Source of the DNA: Deferribacteraceae bacterium V6Fe1
GTDB lineage: Bacteria; Chrysiogenota; Deferribacteres; Deferribacterales; Deferrivibrionaceae
Length of the DNA stretch: 64,000 bases
Assembly: GCA_022813675.1 (NCBI GenBank)
Contig: CP063375.1
Span: forward strand, 818,001 to 882,000
Direction of reading: 5' to 3'
Shown here: in pieces, positions 52,446-60,397 of the stretch
Layout of the letters: each line of letters opens with the position of its first letter
Position numbering within the stretch: position 1 is the first letter of the stretch
The notes under the pieces: model-generated
Seen by the model: the letters and a program-made list of their open reading frames with translations, nothing else
Databases searched by the model: none
What the model was told of the DNA's origin: nothing
Program-made: the position numbers and the translations under genes

Positions 52446-52655
52446 ATGAAAGAATTAAAAATTACTGTAAACGGGATGAGTTGCCACCATTGTAAAAATG
52501 CTGTGGAGTCAGCACTCAAAAATCTCAACGGAGTAGAAAATGCTGAAGTAAACTTAGCAGAAAAGAGTGTTAAGGTTGTATTTGACGAAGCCGTTGTAAA
52601 CCTTGATAAAATCTGTGCTGAAATAGAAGAAGCAGGTTATGAACCTGTAAAATAA
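52446..52655 (+). CDS. copZ: CopZ-like copper chaperone (HMA domain)
   Basis: A 69-residue single heavy-metal-associated domain with the metal-binding loop GMSCHHCKNAV (CxxC at residues 13-16) and the typical end EIEEAGYEPVK. It delivers Cu+ to CopA. GGAGGAAG precedes the ATG. It lies 42 bases after copA and is followed by a strong hairpin, so copA-copZ is the whole unit. Confidence 0.93.
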   Translation: MKELKITVNGMSCHHCKNAVESALKNLNGVENAEVNLAEKSVKVVFDEAVVNLDKICAEIEEAGYEPVK

Positions 52656-52662
52656 TTAAAAA

Positions 52663-52686
52663 GGGGCGGAAAACTCTTTCCGCCTC
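52663..52686. terminator. Terminator between copZ and the HIT gene (convergent)
   Basis: GGGGCGGAAA (52663-52672) pairs with TTTCCGCCTC (52677-52686) around ACTC. An A-run precedes it, giving U-rich 3' sequence on the minus strand. It lies at the ends of both genes; its 3' half overlaps the first base of the HIT stop region. Confidence 0.75.
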
Positions 52687-53102
52687 TATCTGTTTAAAAT
52701 ATCAGCCACTTTTTTAGCCCAAAGGCACATATCTTCCTGAGAGCCATAAGATTTATGTGGTATCCCAAATCGTATTCCATCCTCTTTGTATCGAGGTATA
52801 ATATGAATGTGGGAGTGAAAGACCTCTTGCCCTCCGGCTTCTTCTACATTTTGAATAATGTTAAAACCGTCACATTTATATGCCTGTTTCATAGCGTTTG
52901 TGATTTTTTTGATAACAGGGTATACTTTTTCAGATACATCATCCGGAGCATCAAGCACATTTACAAAGTGCTTTTTTGGGATTAAAAGTGCGTGCCCAAG
53001 ATTGACCGGCCTGATATCGAGAATTGCAACAAAATTTTCGTCTTCATAGAATCTGCTGCACGGAAGATTCCCTTTTATTAGGTTACAAAATATACAGTCC
53101 AT
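52686..53102 (-). CDS. HIT-family nucleotide hydrolase
   Basis: A 138-residue histidine-triad protein, probably hydrolysing nucleoside phosphoramidates or AMP conjugates. The catalytic triad motif is HSHIHIIPRY (about residues 93-102), and the N-terminal DCIFCNLIKG with Cys is common in bacterial HIT (Hit/HinT) proteins. The length is slightly above HinT (about 115), with an extra C-terminal helix. It is monocistronic, convergent with copZ, with AGGAGGAATA upstream of the ATG. Confidence 0.92.
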   Translation of the reverse strand: MDCIFCNLIKGNLPCSRFYEDENFVAILDIRPVNLGHALLIPKKHFVNVLDAPDDVSEKVYPVIKKITNAMKQAYKCDGFNIIQNVEEAGGQEVFHSHIHIIPRYKEDGIRFGIPHKSYGSQEDMCLWAKKVADILNR

Positions 53103-53189
53103 TATTCCTCCTTAGTTTAAAGGCTTTATTTTTTGAGTAATTTATAATATCATTTTAACACAATAAAAATCTTTTAAAAGGGGTAATTT

Positions 53190-53819
53190 TTGAAAAAATT
53201 AGTGTTTGACTTGGATAATACTCTGTATAACCCCTCTTCCGGTGTTTTGAATGAAATCGATAAGCGTATAAACGTATTTATGAAAGAAGTTTTAGAACTT
53301 GATGGTGTTGATGAATTAAGGATTTTTTATAGGAATACTTACGGCACTACTTTGCTTGGGCTTATGAGGCACTATAAGGTAAAACCTCAAGATTATCTGG
53401 ATTTTGTACATGATATAGATTATGCCAATCTGCTTGGCAAAGATTGTAAGCTAATAGAAGTCTTAAAAGATATAGACGGTGAGAAGATAATATTTACAAA
53501 CGGCTCTCGTTTGCATGCTATCAATACTCTTTCAAGTTTGGGGATATTGGAGCAGTTTGTAGAAATTTTTTCCATTGAAGACTACCTTGAATTTCCGAAA
53601 CCTTTTGAGCCTGCATATTTGAAACTTATTGATAAACTGAGTATTAACCCTAAAGAGTCAATTTATTTTGAAGATTCTCATAGAAATTTAAATGCATCAA
53701 AAAAGTTCGGGTTTAAAACCGCACTTGTGTGGAGTGAATCGGAAGACTTTGATTATTCATTTAATACTATCTATGATATAATTAGATTAAAATCATCAGG
53801 GGAAGTCAATGTCGGATAA
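53190..53819 (+). CDS. HAD-superfamily phosphatase, pyrimidine 5'-nucleotidase-like
   Basis: A 209-residue HAD hydrolase. Motif I is FDLDNTLYNP (residues 5-14), motif II FTNGSR, motif III around KPFEPAYLKL, and motif IV YFEDSHRNL. The DNTLY form with the R-x-H-x3-L segment is typical of the Sdt1/PpsE pyrimidine 5'-nucleotidase type. The start is TTG (53190) after AAGGGG. Its end overlaps the start of the next gene by 11 bases; it heads a long plus-strand operon. Confidence 0.87.
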   Translation: MKKLVFDLDNTLYNPSSGVLNEIDKRINVFMKEVLELDGVDELRIFYRNTYGTTLLGLMRHYKVKPQDYLDFVHDIDYANLLGKDCKLIEVLKDIDGEKIIFTNGSRLHAINTLSSLGILEQFVEIFSIEDYLEFPKPFEPAYLKLIDKLSINPKESIYFEDSHRNLNASKKFGFKTALVWSESEDFDYSFNTIYDIIRLKSSGEVNVG

Positions 53820-54372
53820 AAAATTAAATAAGGTATATGAGTTTTTTTCTCATAATGTCAGGACATTTACTACAGAAATAGTTACCACGATAGAATGCCT
53901 TAAGGTAGGCTTTGTAGAGACTGAAAGTGAAGAGTTTGATATTGTGTATGAGGCAGCTTACCTTTTGGATTTATATGATATAGGCCTTAATATAGTATTT
54001 AAATATTTAAGTGGTGATGAGAGTGTCAATAAGGAAAAAGTCAGCGTCAAGGAAATTACCGAAGAGTTTTTAAAATCAGTAAACGGATATATTACAAGTA
54101 GCGAGCTTAATATTGTAAAAGATTATCAAAATGATACAGTGCTAACTGATAATTTTATTTTTAAAAATATATACAAAATAATCCTTTATGAGTTTATAAA
54201 GCTTGCTTCAGGAGCTTTAAATATTTCTCTGGCGGAAAAGATAGAGATTAGCAGTGAAAAACTTAATGATAAATATCCTGAAATCTTCAGCTTATTTGGT
54301 CAAATTTTAAATAGCGTTGGTGTAAAATTTACTATGATAGATAACAAAATTATTTTGGAGCAGTTAAAATGA
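53809..54372 (+). CDS. HisKA/ChpT-like helical protein without ATPase motifs (putative phosphotransferase)
   Basis: A 187-residue protein I do not recognise with certainty. The N-terminus FFSHNVRTFTTEIVTTIECL resembles the H-box of histidine-kinase dimerisation domains (F-x-S-H-x-x-R-T). The rest could be a degenerate GHKL fold: FKNIYKIILYEFIKLAS sits where an N-box would be, and IDNKIILEQLK is a final strand. No G1/G2 ATP-binding boxes are visible. The gene overlaps both neighbours and directly precedes a lone receiver-domain gene. A ChpT-like histidine phosphotransferase or an inactive kinase is a reasonable inference, not an established call. Confidence 0.6.
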   Translation: MSDKKLNKVYEFFSHNVRTFTTEIVTTIECLKVGFVETESEEFDIVYEAAYLLDLYDIGLNIVFKYLSGDESVNKEKVSVKEITEEFLKSVNGYITSSELNIVKDYQNDTVLTDNFIFKNIYKIILYEFIKLASGALNISLAEKIEISSEKLNDKYPEIFSLFGQILNSVGVKFTMIDNKIILEQLK

Positions 54373-54731
54373 AGGTATTGATAGCAGATGATGAATTGCG
54401 ACTGAGAAAGGTCGTGTCATTGCATTTGAAAAAGAGTGGACTTGATGTGATAGAAGTTTCTAACGGGGCTCAGGCCCTTGAAAGGGCTAAAGAAGAATCT
54501 CCTGACGTGATAGTGCTTGATGTGATGATGCCGGAGCTAAATGGTCTTGAGACTTTGGAAAGGTTAAAGGGGGATAGTTCGTTAAAAGATATTCCTGTAA
54601 TTATGCTTTCAGCTAAGGCTACCCAAGATGATATAAAAAAAGGGGTAGAGCTTGGAGCAACTTCTTACCTCACAAAGCCTTTTAGCCCAAAGCAGCTGTT
54701 GGAGGAAATCTATAAATTTAAGAGTGAATAA
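54369..54731 (+). CDS. Single-domain response regulator (CheY-like)
   Basis: A 120-residue receiver domain. Acidic pocket DDE near residues 7-9, phospho-acceptor in VIVLDVMMPELNG (about residue 52), the conserved Ser/Thr in VIMLSAKA and the lysine in YLTKPFSP are all present. It has no output domain, so it probably passes phosphate or binds a partner. It overlaps the HisKA-like gene (ATGA) and shares the stop/start with the HDOD gene (TAATG). Confidence 0.93.
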   Translation: MKVLIADDELRLRKVVSLHLKKSGLDVIEVSNGAQALERAKEESPDVIVLDVMMPELNGLETLERLKGDSSLKDIPVIMLSAKATQDDIKKGVELGATSYLTKPFSPKQLLEEIYKFKSE

Positions 54732-55816
54732 TGTATCAAGTATATTTTGAAGGTGATAATCAAACTTTTTTGGATATTTACAGGCACCTTAATGATAAAA
54801 TTTCCTTTGTACAAGATGCCGGTACTGCTGATATAATTTTGCTTGAAGTAAAAGTTGCTGATGATATAAGGAAATTAGATGGTTTGAAAGATTCAAAGGT
54901 ATTTGTTATTCTTGATAAACCGGATAGAGAAATTATTCTCAAATTAAAACAGTATAAAATTGCAGGAATACTTTCTAAGCCGATAAAGCAAGATATATTG
55001 CTGGAAAAAATGCAGTCTTTTGGCATAAATAGCGACTCACAAGAGCTGCTTAAGTATGAAACCCTAAAAGCTAAAATTATTGCAAAGGCTACGAGTATAT
55101 CACCACTGCCAAAAGTGGCACGAGAGCTTATTGCTATGTCTTCAAAAGAGAATGTGGAAATTAACGATATTGTGGCAAAGATAAAAACTGATCAGGGTGT
55201 TGCTTCTAAAGTATTAAAGATTATTAATTCACCTTTTTATGGGATGAGACGAGAAATAACAAGCATAGAAAGGGCTACAATATATCTTGGTCTTGGGACG
55301 GTAAAAAATATTGCAATTTCTCTTTCTACAGCCGAGATGTTTAATAAAAACTTTTCGCTTTACGGGACAAGTGGTCAAAAGATGTGGGAGCATTCTTTTA
55401 TAACAGCAAGGCTTTGTGAAGAGATAGCAAATCTTTCAAAACAAAAGCTTGATAGCGATGCACTTTACTTGGCAGGGCTTTTTCATGACATAGGGAAGGC
55501 TATTTTGGTCGATTTTATTTATGAAAAAGTTACAGGAGCAGCGGACGAAAAAAGGCAATTGGGCCTAAACCATATTGATGTTGCTATGATTATTTTAAAA
55601 AAATGGAATATTGCCGAACAAATTATTTTCTGGGTCAAAAACCACCATGAATTTAGTCCCGAAATAAATTCTGCCGTATTGTATTTTGCAAATATCATTG
55701 CAAATGATCCTGAAATGATACGAGAGTGCAGCGAAGATATTTCCAAAATAATCGGAGTAGATAAAGAATTATTCGTAAAGAAAATAGAAGACTTTTTATC
55801 TGAGGAGGAAGGTTAA
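54731..55816 (+). CDS. HDOD-domain signalling protein with degenerate receiver-like N-terminus
   Basis: A 361-residue protein. Residues about 1-105 look like a receiver domain that has lost its acidic pocket (ADIILLEVKVADD in place of the Asp strand, GILSKPIKQDILL as the K-P end). Residues about 115-330 are an HDOD domain (ISPLPKVARELIAMSS; SKVLKIINSPFYGMRREITSIERATIYLG; AGLFHDIGKAILVD). HDOD proteins act in motility, c-di-GMP and stress signalling, mostly by protein contacts. Here an HD pair is retained, with NHHEFS later. It starts within the stop of the receiver gene and is followed by a PP2C phosphatase. Confidence 0.88.
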   Translation: MYQVYFEGDNQTFLDIYRHLNDKISFVQDAGTADIILLEVKVADDIRKLDGLKDSKVFVILDKPDREIILKLKQYKIAGILSKPIKQDILLEKMQSFGINSDSQELLKYETLKAKIIAKATSISPLPKVARELIAMSSKENVEINDIVAKIKTDQGVASKVLKIINSPFYGMRREITSIERATIYLGLGTVKNIAISLSTAEMFNKNFSLYGTSGQKMWEHSFITARLCEEIANLSKQKLDSDALYLAGLFHDIGKAILVDFIYEKVTGAADEKRQLGLNHIDVAMIILKKWNIAEQIIFWVKNHHEFSPEINSAVLYFANIIANDPEMIRECSEDISKIIGVDKELFVKKIEDFLSEEEG

Positions 55817-55818
55817 GA

Positions 55819-57369
55819 TTGAGCTATCAAAAATTGATTAAAGTGTTAGCAGCTTCTGTTGTAGATGAGTATTTCGAAAGTATTGCGGAATTATTGAATG
55901 AAATAGGTGCGGTAAGTTTTTGCATTTTAAAGTTTGAAAATAACTTGAGCGAGATTGTAGTAAGTAAAAACATAGAGGGTGATTTATTTTTTGATAGTTC
56001 AGACATACAGTTTGATAAGTCAGATTTTAAAGAAGATGTGGCTATAAACTATTTTGATAAACAACTAAAATTTGATTCGATTTTTTATATACACCATAAT
56101 TCTTCCCTTTTTGCAGCAATACTTATCAATATATCGAATAAAACAAATCTAAATATTCTGAAAGAGAATATTGAGAGAATCTCACAGAGGTATCTTGAAA
56201 TACTTATTAAGGATAAAAGGACAGAAGTATATGTAGAGTATCAAAAAAAGATAGATTTTGTAAAAGTTGTCAGCAATATTTTTAGGAATCTCTCTATTGA
56301 CGATTTACTTTCCACCGGGGTTGCCCTTTTCATGGATGTATTTTCTGCAGAGGCAAGTTGCGTGCTTTATGGTGATAAGTTTGTCCCGATAGGTGTCAAA
56401 GAGGATGACTTGGCGAAGATAACAGTCAAGGGGGAGCCTTTGTCAGAGATTATTTACAGGTTAGATAAATCGTATTTTTTCAAAGAAGATTTGTTGGCAG
56501 ATAAGTATAATGTAGAGAATATATTTTTTATTTATGAGCCTAAGTATAAGCTTAGAATAATCCTTTTTAATGTAAGTGTTGATTTCGCGCCGGATGTGGA
56601 GTTTTCTGAGATTATTTCCAGTATATTGACAATTGCCATGGAAAATGCATATGCACACGAAAAGATGGTGGAGATGAAAGTATATGAATCAGAAATGGAT
56701 AAGACGGCTGAAATATTAAATATGTTTGTAAACAATGAGATAGTATTTAATTCAGAGGTTAAGGCTTATGGAGTCAGCATTCCCGCAAAGGTAGCCGGCG
56801 GTGATTTCTTATATTTAACAGATAACGAAGATGAAATATTTTTGTGTATTGCAGATGTGTGTGGTAAGGGTTATGCGGCTGCAGTGTTAACTGTCGTAAT
56901 GAGCACAGTGGCAGAGCTTCTTAAAAATGTTAAACACTACGATTTAGTTGATTTGACAAACAAGTTGTCAGATTTTTTGTTATCTAAAAATCTTGGTGGC
57001 AGATTTATTACGCTGTTTTTTGGGGTAATAGATAAGAAAAGCTTGGAGTTAAAATATATATCATTAGGGCATGAGCCGGCATATATTGTAAGAGATGATG
57101 CTATAATAGAGCTTCACTCCTCTTTTTTGCCGATGGGGATTATGAAAGAAGAATACGGTATTGAGAAAATCAAATTATCTAATGAGGATTTGCTTTTTCT
57201 GTTTACTGACGGAATAATAGAGTATATTGACTATGAAAATTTAAAATACAGGTTAATGGAAATAAAAGATACACCCCTTGAAGATTTTGTAAAAAATCTT
57301 TATAAAGAGTGCGTAAAAGATAGAAAGCAGCAGCTTGATGATTTTACCTGTGCAGTCTTAAAAATCTGA
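55819..57369 (+). CDS. SpoIIE/PP2C-type serine phosphatase with sensor-like N-terminus
   Basis: A 516-residue protein. Residues 1 to about 290 are probably two GAF-like sensory regions joined by a helix (RTEVYVEYQKKIDFVKVVSN). A coiled segment (VEMKVYESEMDKTAEILN) leads to a C-terminal PP2C/SpoIIE domain with GVSIPAKVAGGDFLYL, IADVCGKGYAAAVLTVVMS, SLGHEPAYIV, PMGIM and LFTDGIIEYID, plus a final DDFTCAVLKI. Metal-binding aspartates are intact. Such phosphatases act on anti-sigma-antagonist proteins. The start is TTG (55819) after GGAGGAAGGTT. Together with the three genes before it, it forms one signalling module. Confidence 0.9.
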   Translation: MSYQKLIKVLAASVVDEYFESIAELLNEIGAVSFCILKFENNLSEIVVSKNIEGDLFFDSSDIQFDKSDFKEDVAINYFDKQLKFDSIFYIHHNSSLFAAILINISNKTNLNILKENIERISQRYLEILIKDKRTEVYVEYQKKIDFVKVVSNIFRNLSIDDLLSTGVALFMDVFSAEASCVLYGDKFVPIGVKEDDLAKITVKGEPLSEIIYRLDKSYFFKEDLLADKYNVENIFFIYEPKYKLRIILFNVSVDFAPDVEFSEIISSILTIAMENAYAHEKMVEMKVYESEMDKTAEILNMFVNNEIVFNSEVKAYGVSIPAKVAGGDFLYLTDNEDEIFLCIADVCGKGYAAAVLTVVMSTVAELLKNVKHYDLVDLTNKLSDFLLSKNLGGRFITLFFGVIDKKSLELKYISLGHEPAYIVRDDAIIELHSSFLPMGIMKEEYGIEKIKLSNEDLLFLFTDGIIEYIDYENLKYRLMEIKDTPLEDFVKNLYKECVKDRKQQLDDFTCAVLKI

Positions 57370-57391
57370 TTTTTTAAAAGAAGGAGCTAAC

Positions 57392-58072
57392 TTGGAAGAT
57401 AAATCAAAACAAATACAATCTATGTTTGACAATATTGCAGGCAAATATGATTTGCTGAATAGGTTGTTAAGCTTTAGGCGTGATGTAGCTTGGAGAAGAA
57501 AAGCTATCAAAAAGATGGAACTTATTGAAGATATGCTTGTTCTTGACCTTGCTTGCGGAACGGGTGATATGATTTTAGAGCTTAAAAATCAAGTAAGTGG
57601 TGTAAATGTTATTGGTGCCGATTTTAGTAAAAATATGCTTAGTATCGCCAAGCAAAAAGGGATTACAGAGCCTTTACTGGCTGCAGATGCCCATTTTTTG
57701 CCTTTTAAAGAGAATTCTTTTGATAGAATTATGATAGCTTTTGGTTTTAGAAATGTTGTAGACAAACAAAAAGGGCTTGAAAACCTGTATAGAGTTTTAA
57801 AGCCCGGTGGAAGACTTTGCATACTTGAATTTTCTCAACCTGAAGGTGTAATTTTTCCAAAGATTTACAGATTTTACTTTACGAAGCTCCTCCCTTTTAT
57901 CGGCGGGCTTATTTCGGGGAATAAGAATGCTTACTCATATCTGCCTGATTCCGTATATAAATTTCCTAAAAAGGATGTTTATAAAAAGATGATATTGAAT
58001 GCCGGGTTTAAAGAGGTAAAGTTTAACCCTATGACATTTGGCATATGCGATGCAACAATCTGCTATAAATAA
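57392..58072 (+). CDS. ubiE: Demethylmenaquinone/2-methoxy-6-polyprenyl-benzoquinol methyltransferase
   Basis: A 226-residue UbiE/MenG methyltransferase, which adds the ring methyl group in mena- or ubiquinone synthesis. Family signatures are present: FDNIAGKYDLLNRLLSFRRD at the N-terminus, SAM motif VLDLACGTGDM, FGFRNVVDKQKGLENLYRVLKPGG and the YSYLPDSVYKFP segment. It starts at TTG 57392 with AAGGAGC. The nth gene begins within its last codons. An anaerobe-type genome would use it for menaquinone; no other men genes are in the window. Confidence 0.94.
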   Translation: MEDKSKQIQSMFDNIAGKYDLLNRLLSFRRDVAWRRKAIKKMELIEDMLVLDLACGTGDMILELKNQVSGVNVIGADFSKNMLSIAKQKGITEPLLAADAHFLPFKENSFDRIMIAFGFRNVVDKQKGLENLYRVLKPGGRLCILEFSQPEGVIFPKIYRFYFTKLLPFIGGLISGNKNAYSYLPDSVYKFPKKDVYKKMILNAGFKEVKFNPMTFGICDATICYK

Positions 58073-58679
58073 GATATTAGAGTTTCTTGATAAAAGATAC
58101 CCTGAAGCGAGCTGTTCGCTTAGGCATAGAAACCCTTTTGAGCTTCTTGTGGCTACAATTTTAAGTGCTCAATGTACGGATGAAAGGGTAAATTCTGTTA
58201 CCAAATCCTTGTTTGAAAGATATAAGACCCCCAAAGATTTTGCCACAGCAGATATTGATGAGCTGAAAAATATTATCAGACCAACAGGTTTTTTTAACAA
58301 TAAGGCGATAAATATAAAAAATATGGCAATCAAGCTTATTGAAAGTTATAGTGGTAACATCCCGTCAAATATGCAAGACTTATTGAGTCTTCCGGGTGTC
58401 GGACGAAAAACAGCCAACGTAATCCTTGGGAACTGCTTCACCCCCGAAGGGATTGTAGTAGATACACATGTCAAAAGGGTATCAAAAAGACTTGGGTTGA
58501 CAAACAATGATAATCCCGACAAGATTGAAAATGACTTGTTGAAAATTATTCCCAAAGGGAAATGGAATATTTTTTCTCATCAGGTTATACTTTTTGGCAG
58601 AGAGATATGTGCCTCGAGAAAGCCAAAGTGCGATATATGTGAGCTAAATACTATTTGCAGCTATTATAAAGGATGTTAA
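58050..58679 (+). CDS. nth: Endonuclease III
   Basis: A 209-residue base-excision DNA glycosylase/AP lyase. Motifs: LLVATILSAQCTDERVN, helix-hairpin-helix LPGVGRKTANVIL with the catalytic lysine, the catalytic aspartate in VVDTHVKRVSKRLGL, and the [4Fe-4S] binding pattern C-x6-C-x2-C-x5-C (CASRKPKCDICELNTIC). The start is ATG 58050 (MQQSAINKIL) or the in-frame ATG 58038; both overlap the ubiE end and neither has a clear ribosome-binding site. The stop is followed immediately by the next ATG. Confidence 0.95.
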   Translation: MQQSAINKILEFLDKRYPEASCSLRHRNPFELLVATILSAQCTDERVNSVTKSLFERYKTPKDFATADIDELKNIIRPTGFFNNKAINIKNMAIKLIESYSGNIPSNMQDLLSLPGVGRKTANVILGNCFTPEGIVVDTHVKRVSKRLGLTNNDNPDKIENDLLKIIPKGKWNIFSHQVILFGREICASRKPKCDICELNTICSYYKGC

Positions 58680-59231
58680 ATGGAAATATTATTAAATTTT
58701 ATGTTTATATTTTTGTCAAGAATTGTAGATGTAAGTCTTGGGACGGTTAGGATTATCTTAGTCTCAAAGGGGATGCGAGTTCAGGCGAGTATTTTAGGTT
58801 TTTTTGAAGTACTTATCTGGATAGTTGTTGTTGCCAGAGTAATAATGTATGTTTCAAGCCCTATATATTATGTGGCTTTTGCTGCAGGGTTTGCTACCGG
58901 CAATTATGTAGGGATGATTTTGGAAGAAAAGCTTGCTTTGGGCAATGTCCTTATTAGGGTAGTGACAAGGTTTGACGCCGAAAGGCTTGTTGAAGTGCTT
59001 AGGAATGAAAATTTTATTGTTACCTCAGTAGACGGTGAAGGGAAGGATGGCCCTGTAAAAGTAATCTTTGGGATTATGAAAAGAAAAAGTGCCAGAAAAT
59101 TTATTCAACTTGTTAATAAATATAACTCCAATGCGTTTTATACGGTTGAAAATGTTACTTCCGTAAGTAAGTTTGAGAATGACCCTGTGTTGAAAAAGAG
59201 ATTTTTTTTGAAAAATTTTATTAGGAAATAG
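58680..59231 (+). CDS. UPF0316/DUF2179-domain membrane protein
   Basis: A 183-residue protein with three N-terminal membrane helices (residues about 1-80: FLSRIVDVSLGTVRIILVSKG, LIWIVVVARVI) and a C-terminal cytoplasmic DUF2179 domain (GNVLIRVVTRFDAERLVEVLR; KVIFGIMKRKSARKFIQLV). This is the UPF0316 architecture; function unknown. Its ATG directly follows the nth stop, so it is within the same operon; larC follows 2 bases later. Confidence 0.9.
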   Translation: MEILLNFMFIFLSRIVDVSLGTVRIILVSKGMRVQASILGFFEVLIWIVVVARVIMYVSSPIYYVAFAAGFATGNYVGMILEEKLALGNVLIRVVTRFDAERLVEVLRNENFIVTSVDGEGKDGPVKVIFGIMKRKSARKFIQLVNKYNSNAFYTVENVTSVSKFENDPVLKKRFFLKNFIRK

Positions 59232-59233
59232 GT

Positions 59234-60397
59234 ATGCTTTATTTTGATATGACTTCAGGCATTTCAGGTGATATTGCGTTGGCGTTGCTGTCGCAGCATT
59301 ACGGTGGTTTGGAAGAATTTTCAGCCGAAGTGTCAAGCTTATTAAAGACGAAAGTGCAGCTGCTTTTACAAAATGTATTTGTGAATGGGATTCTATGCAA
59401 GCGCCTGTCTATAGACATTGAAAAAGAGCCGCACATCCATAGAAATTTTAGGGATATAAAAAATATTATCTTTAACTCTGATTTTGAAGAGAATATAAAA
59501 ACAGATGCTATAAAAATATTTGAACTTATTGCTGAGGCTGAGGGGAAGATACACGGCAAATCTATAGATGAAGTCCACTTTCATGAAGTGGGTGCCATAG
59601 ACTCCATTATTGATATATTGGGTGCTTCTTGGTTTTATAATAAGCTAAAACGACCGGAAATTGTCGCATCGAAAATTAAGATTGGAAGCGGTATAGTCAA
59701 GTCAGCTCACGGGCTAATCCCCGTACCCGCGCCGGCCACCCTTGAGATAATAAAGGGGGTTGAGTTTAAAAGAATTGATATTGACGAAGAGCTTACCACC
59801 CCGACAGGGGCAGCTTTGATGAAATATTTTAGCACTAAATTTACAAACGATATTAGCGGGAATGTGGAAAATATTTTCTATGCTACCGGGACAAAAACCT
59901 TTGAAAGCTTGCCTAATATCTCGAGATTATTGGTGTTAAGTGAAATTGATAAGAGCGATGAAGGTATTGTCGTTGTTGAGACAAATATAGATGATATGCC
60001 GTCGGAATTTTTTGATAATGTTATGAAACAACTTTTTGACTGCGGCTGTAAAGATGTCTTTTTTACCCCTGTTTTTATGAAAAAGAACAGACCCGCTTGC
60101 AAGATTTCAGCCTTAGTCGAGAGCAGGCATCTTGATACCGTCGCAGCTATTTTACTTCAACAGACATCTTCCTTTGGCCTTAGGTATTACAATGTAAATA
60201 GAATTATCGCAGAGCGAGAATTTAAAGAAGTAGATTATCAAGGACATAAAATAAATGTAAAATATGGTAATTTTAAAGATTTTGTCAAATTCAGCCCTGA
60301 ATATGAAGATGTGGTAAAAGTAGCCGAAAAAATCGGCGAACCACCTTATGAGATTTACAAAAAAATAATTGGTATGTTGTATAGAGGCCAAGATTGA
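59234..60397 (+). CDS. larC: Nickel-pincer cofactor biosynthesis protein LarC
   Basis: A 387-residue LarC, the CTP-dependent cyclometallase that inserts nickel into the pincer nucleotide cofactor of lactate racemase-type enzymes. Family features: YFDMTSGISGDIALALL at the start, the HIHRNFRDIKNII histidine segment, VHFHEVGAIDSIIDILG, GLIPVPAPATLEI, TTPTGAALMKYF and ETNIDDMPSEFFDNV. In Lactobacillus plantarum larC is made by programmed frameshifting; here it is one open frame. larA, larB and larE are not in the window. The CCA-adding enzyme gene overlaps its stop. Confidence 0.92.
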   Translation: MLYFDMTSGISGDIALALLSQHYGGLEEFSAEVSSLLKTKVQLLLQNVFVNGILCKRLSIDIEKEPHIHRNFRDIKNIIFNSDFEENIKTDAIKIFELIAEAEGKIHGKSIDEVHFHEVGAIDSIIDILGASWFYNKLKRPEIVASKIKIGSGIVKSAHGLIPVPAPATLEIIKGVEFKRIDIDEELTTPTGAALMKYFSTKFTNDISGNVENIFYATGTKTFESLPNISRLLVLSEIDKSDEGIVVVETNIDDMPSEFFDNVMKQLFDCGCKDVFFTPVFMKKNRPACKISALVESRHLDTVAAILLQQTSSFGLRYYNVNRIIAEREFKEVDYQGHKINVKYGNFKDFVKFSPEYEDVVKVAEKIGEPPYEIYKKIIGMLYRGQD

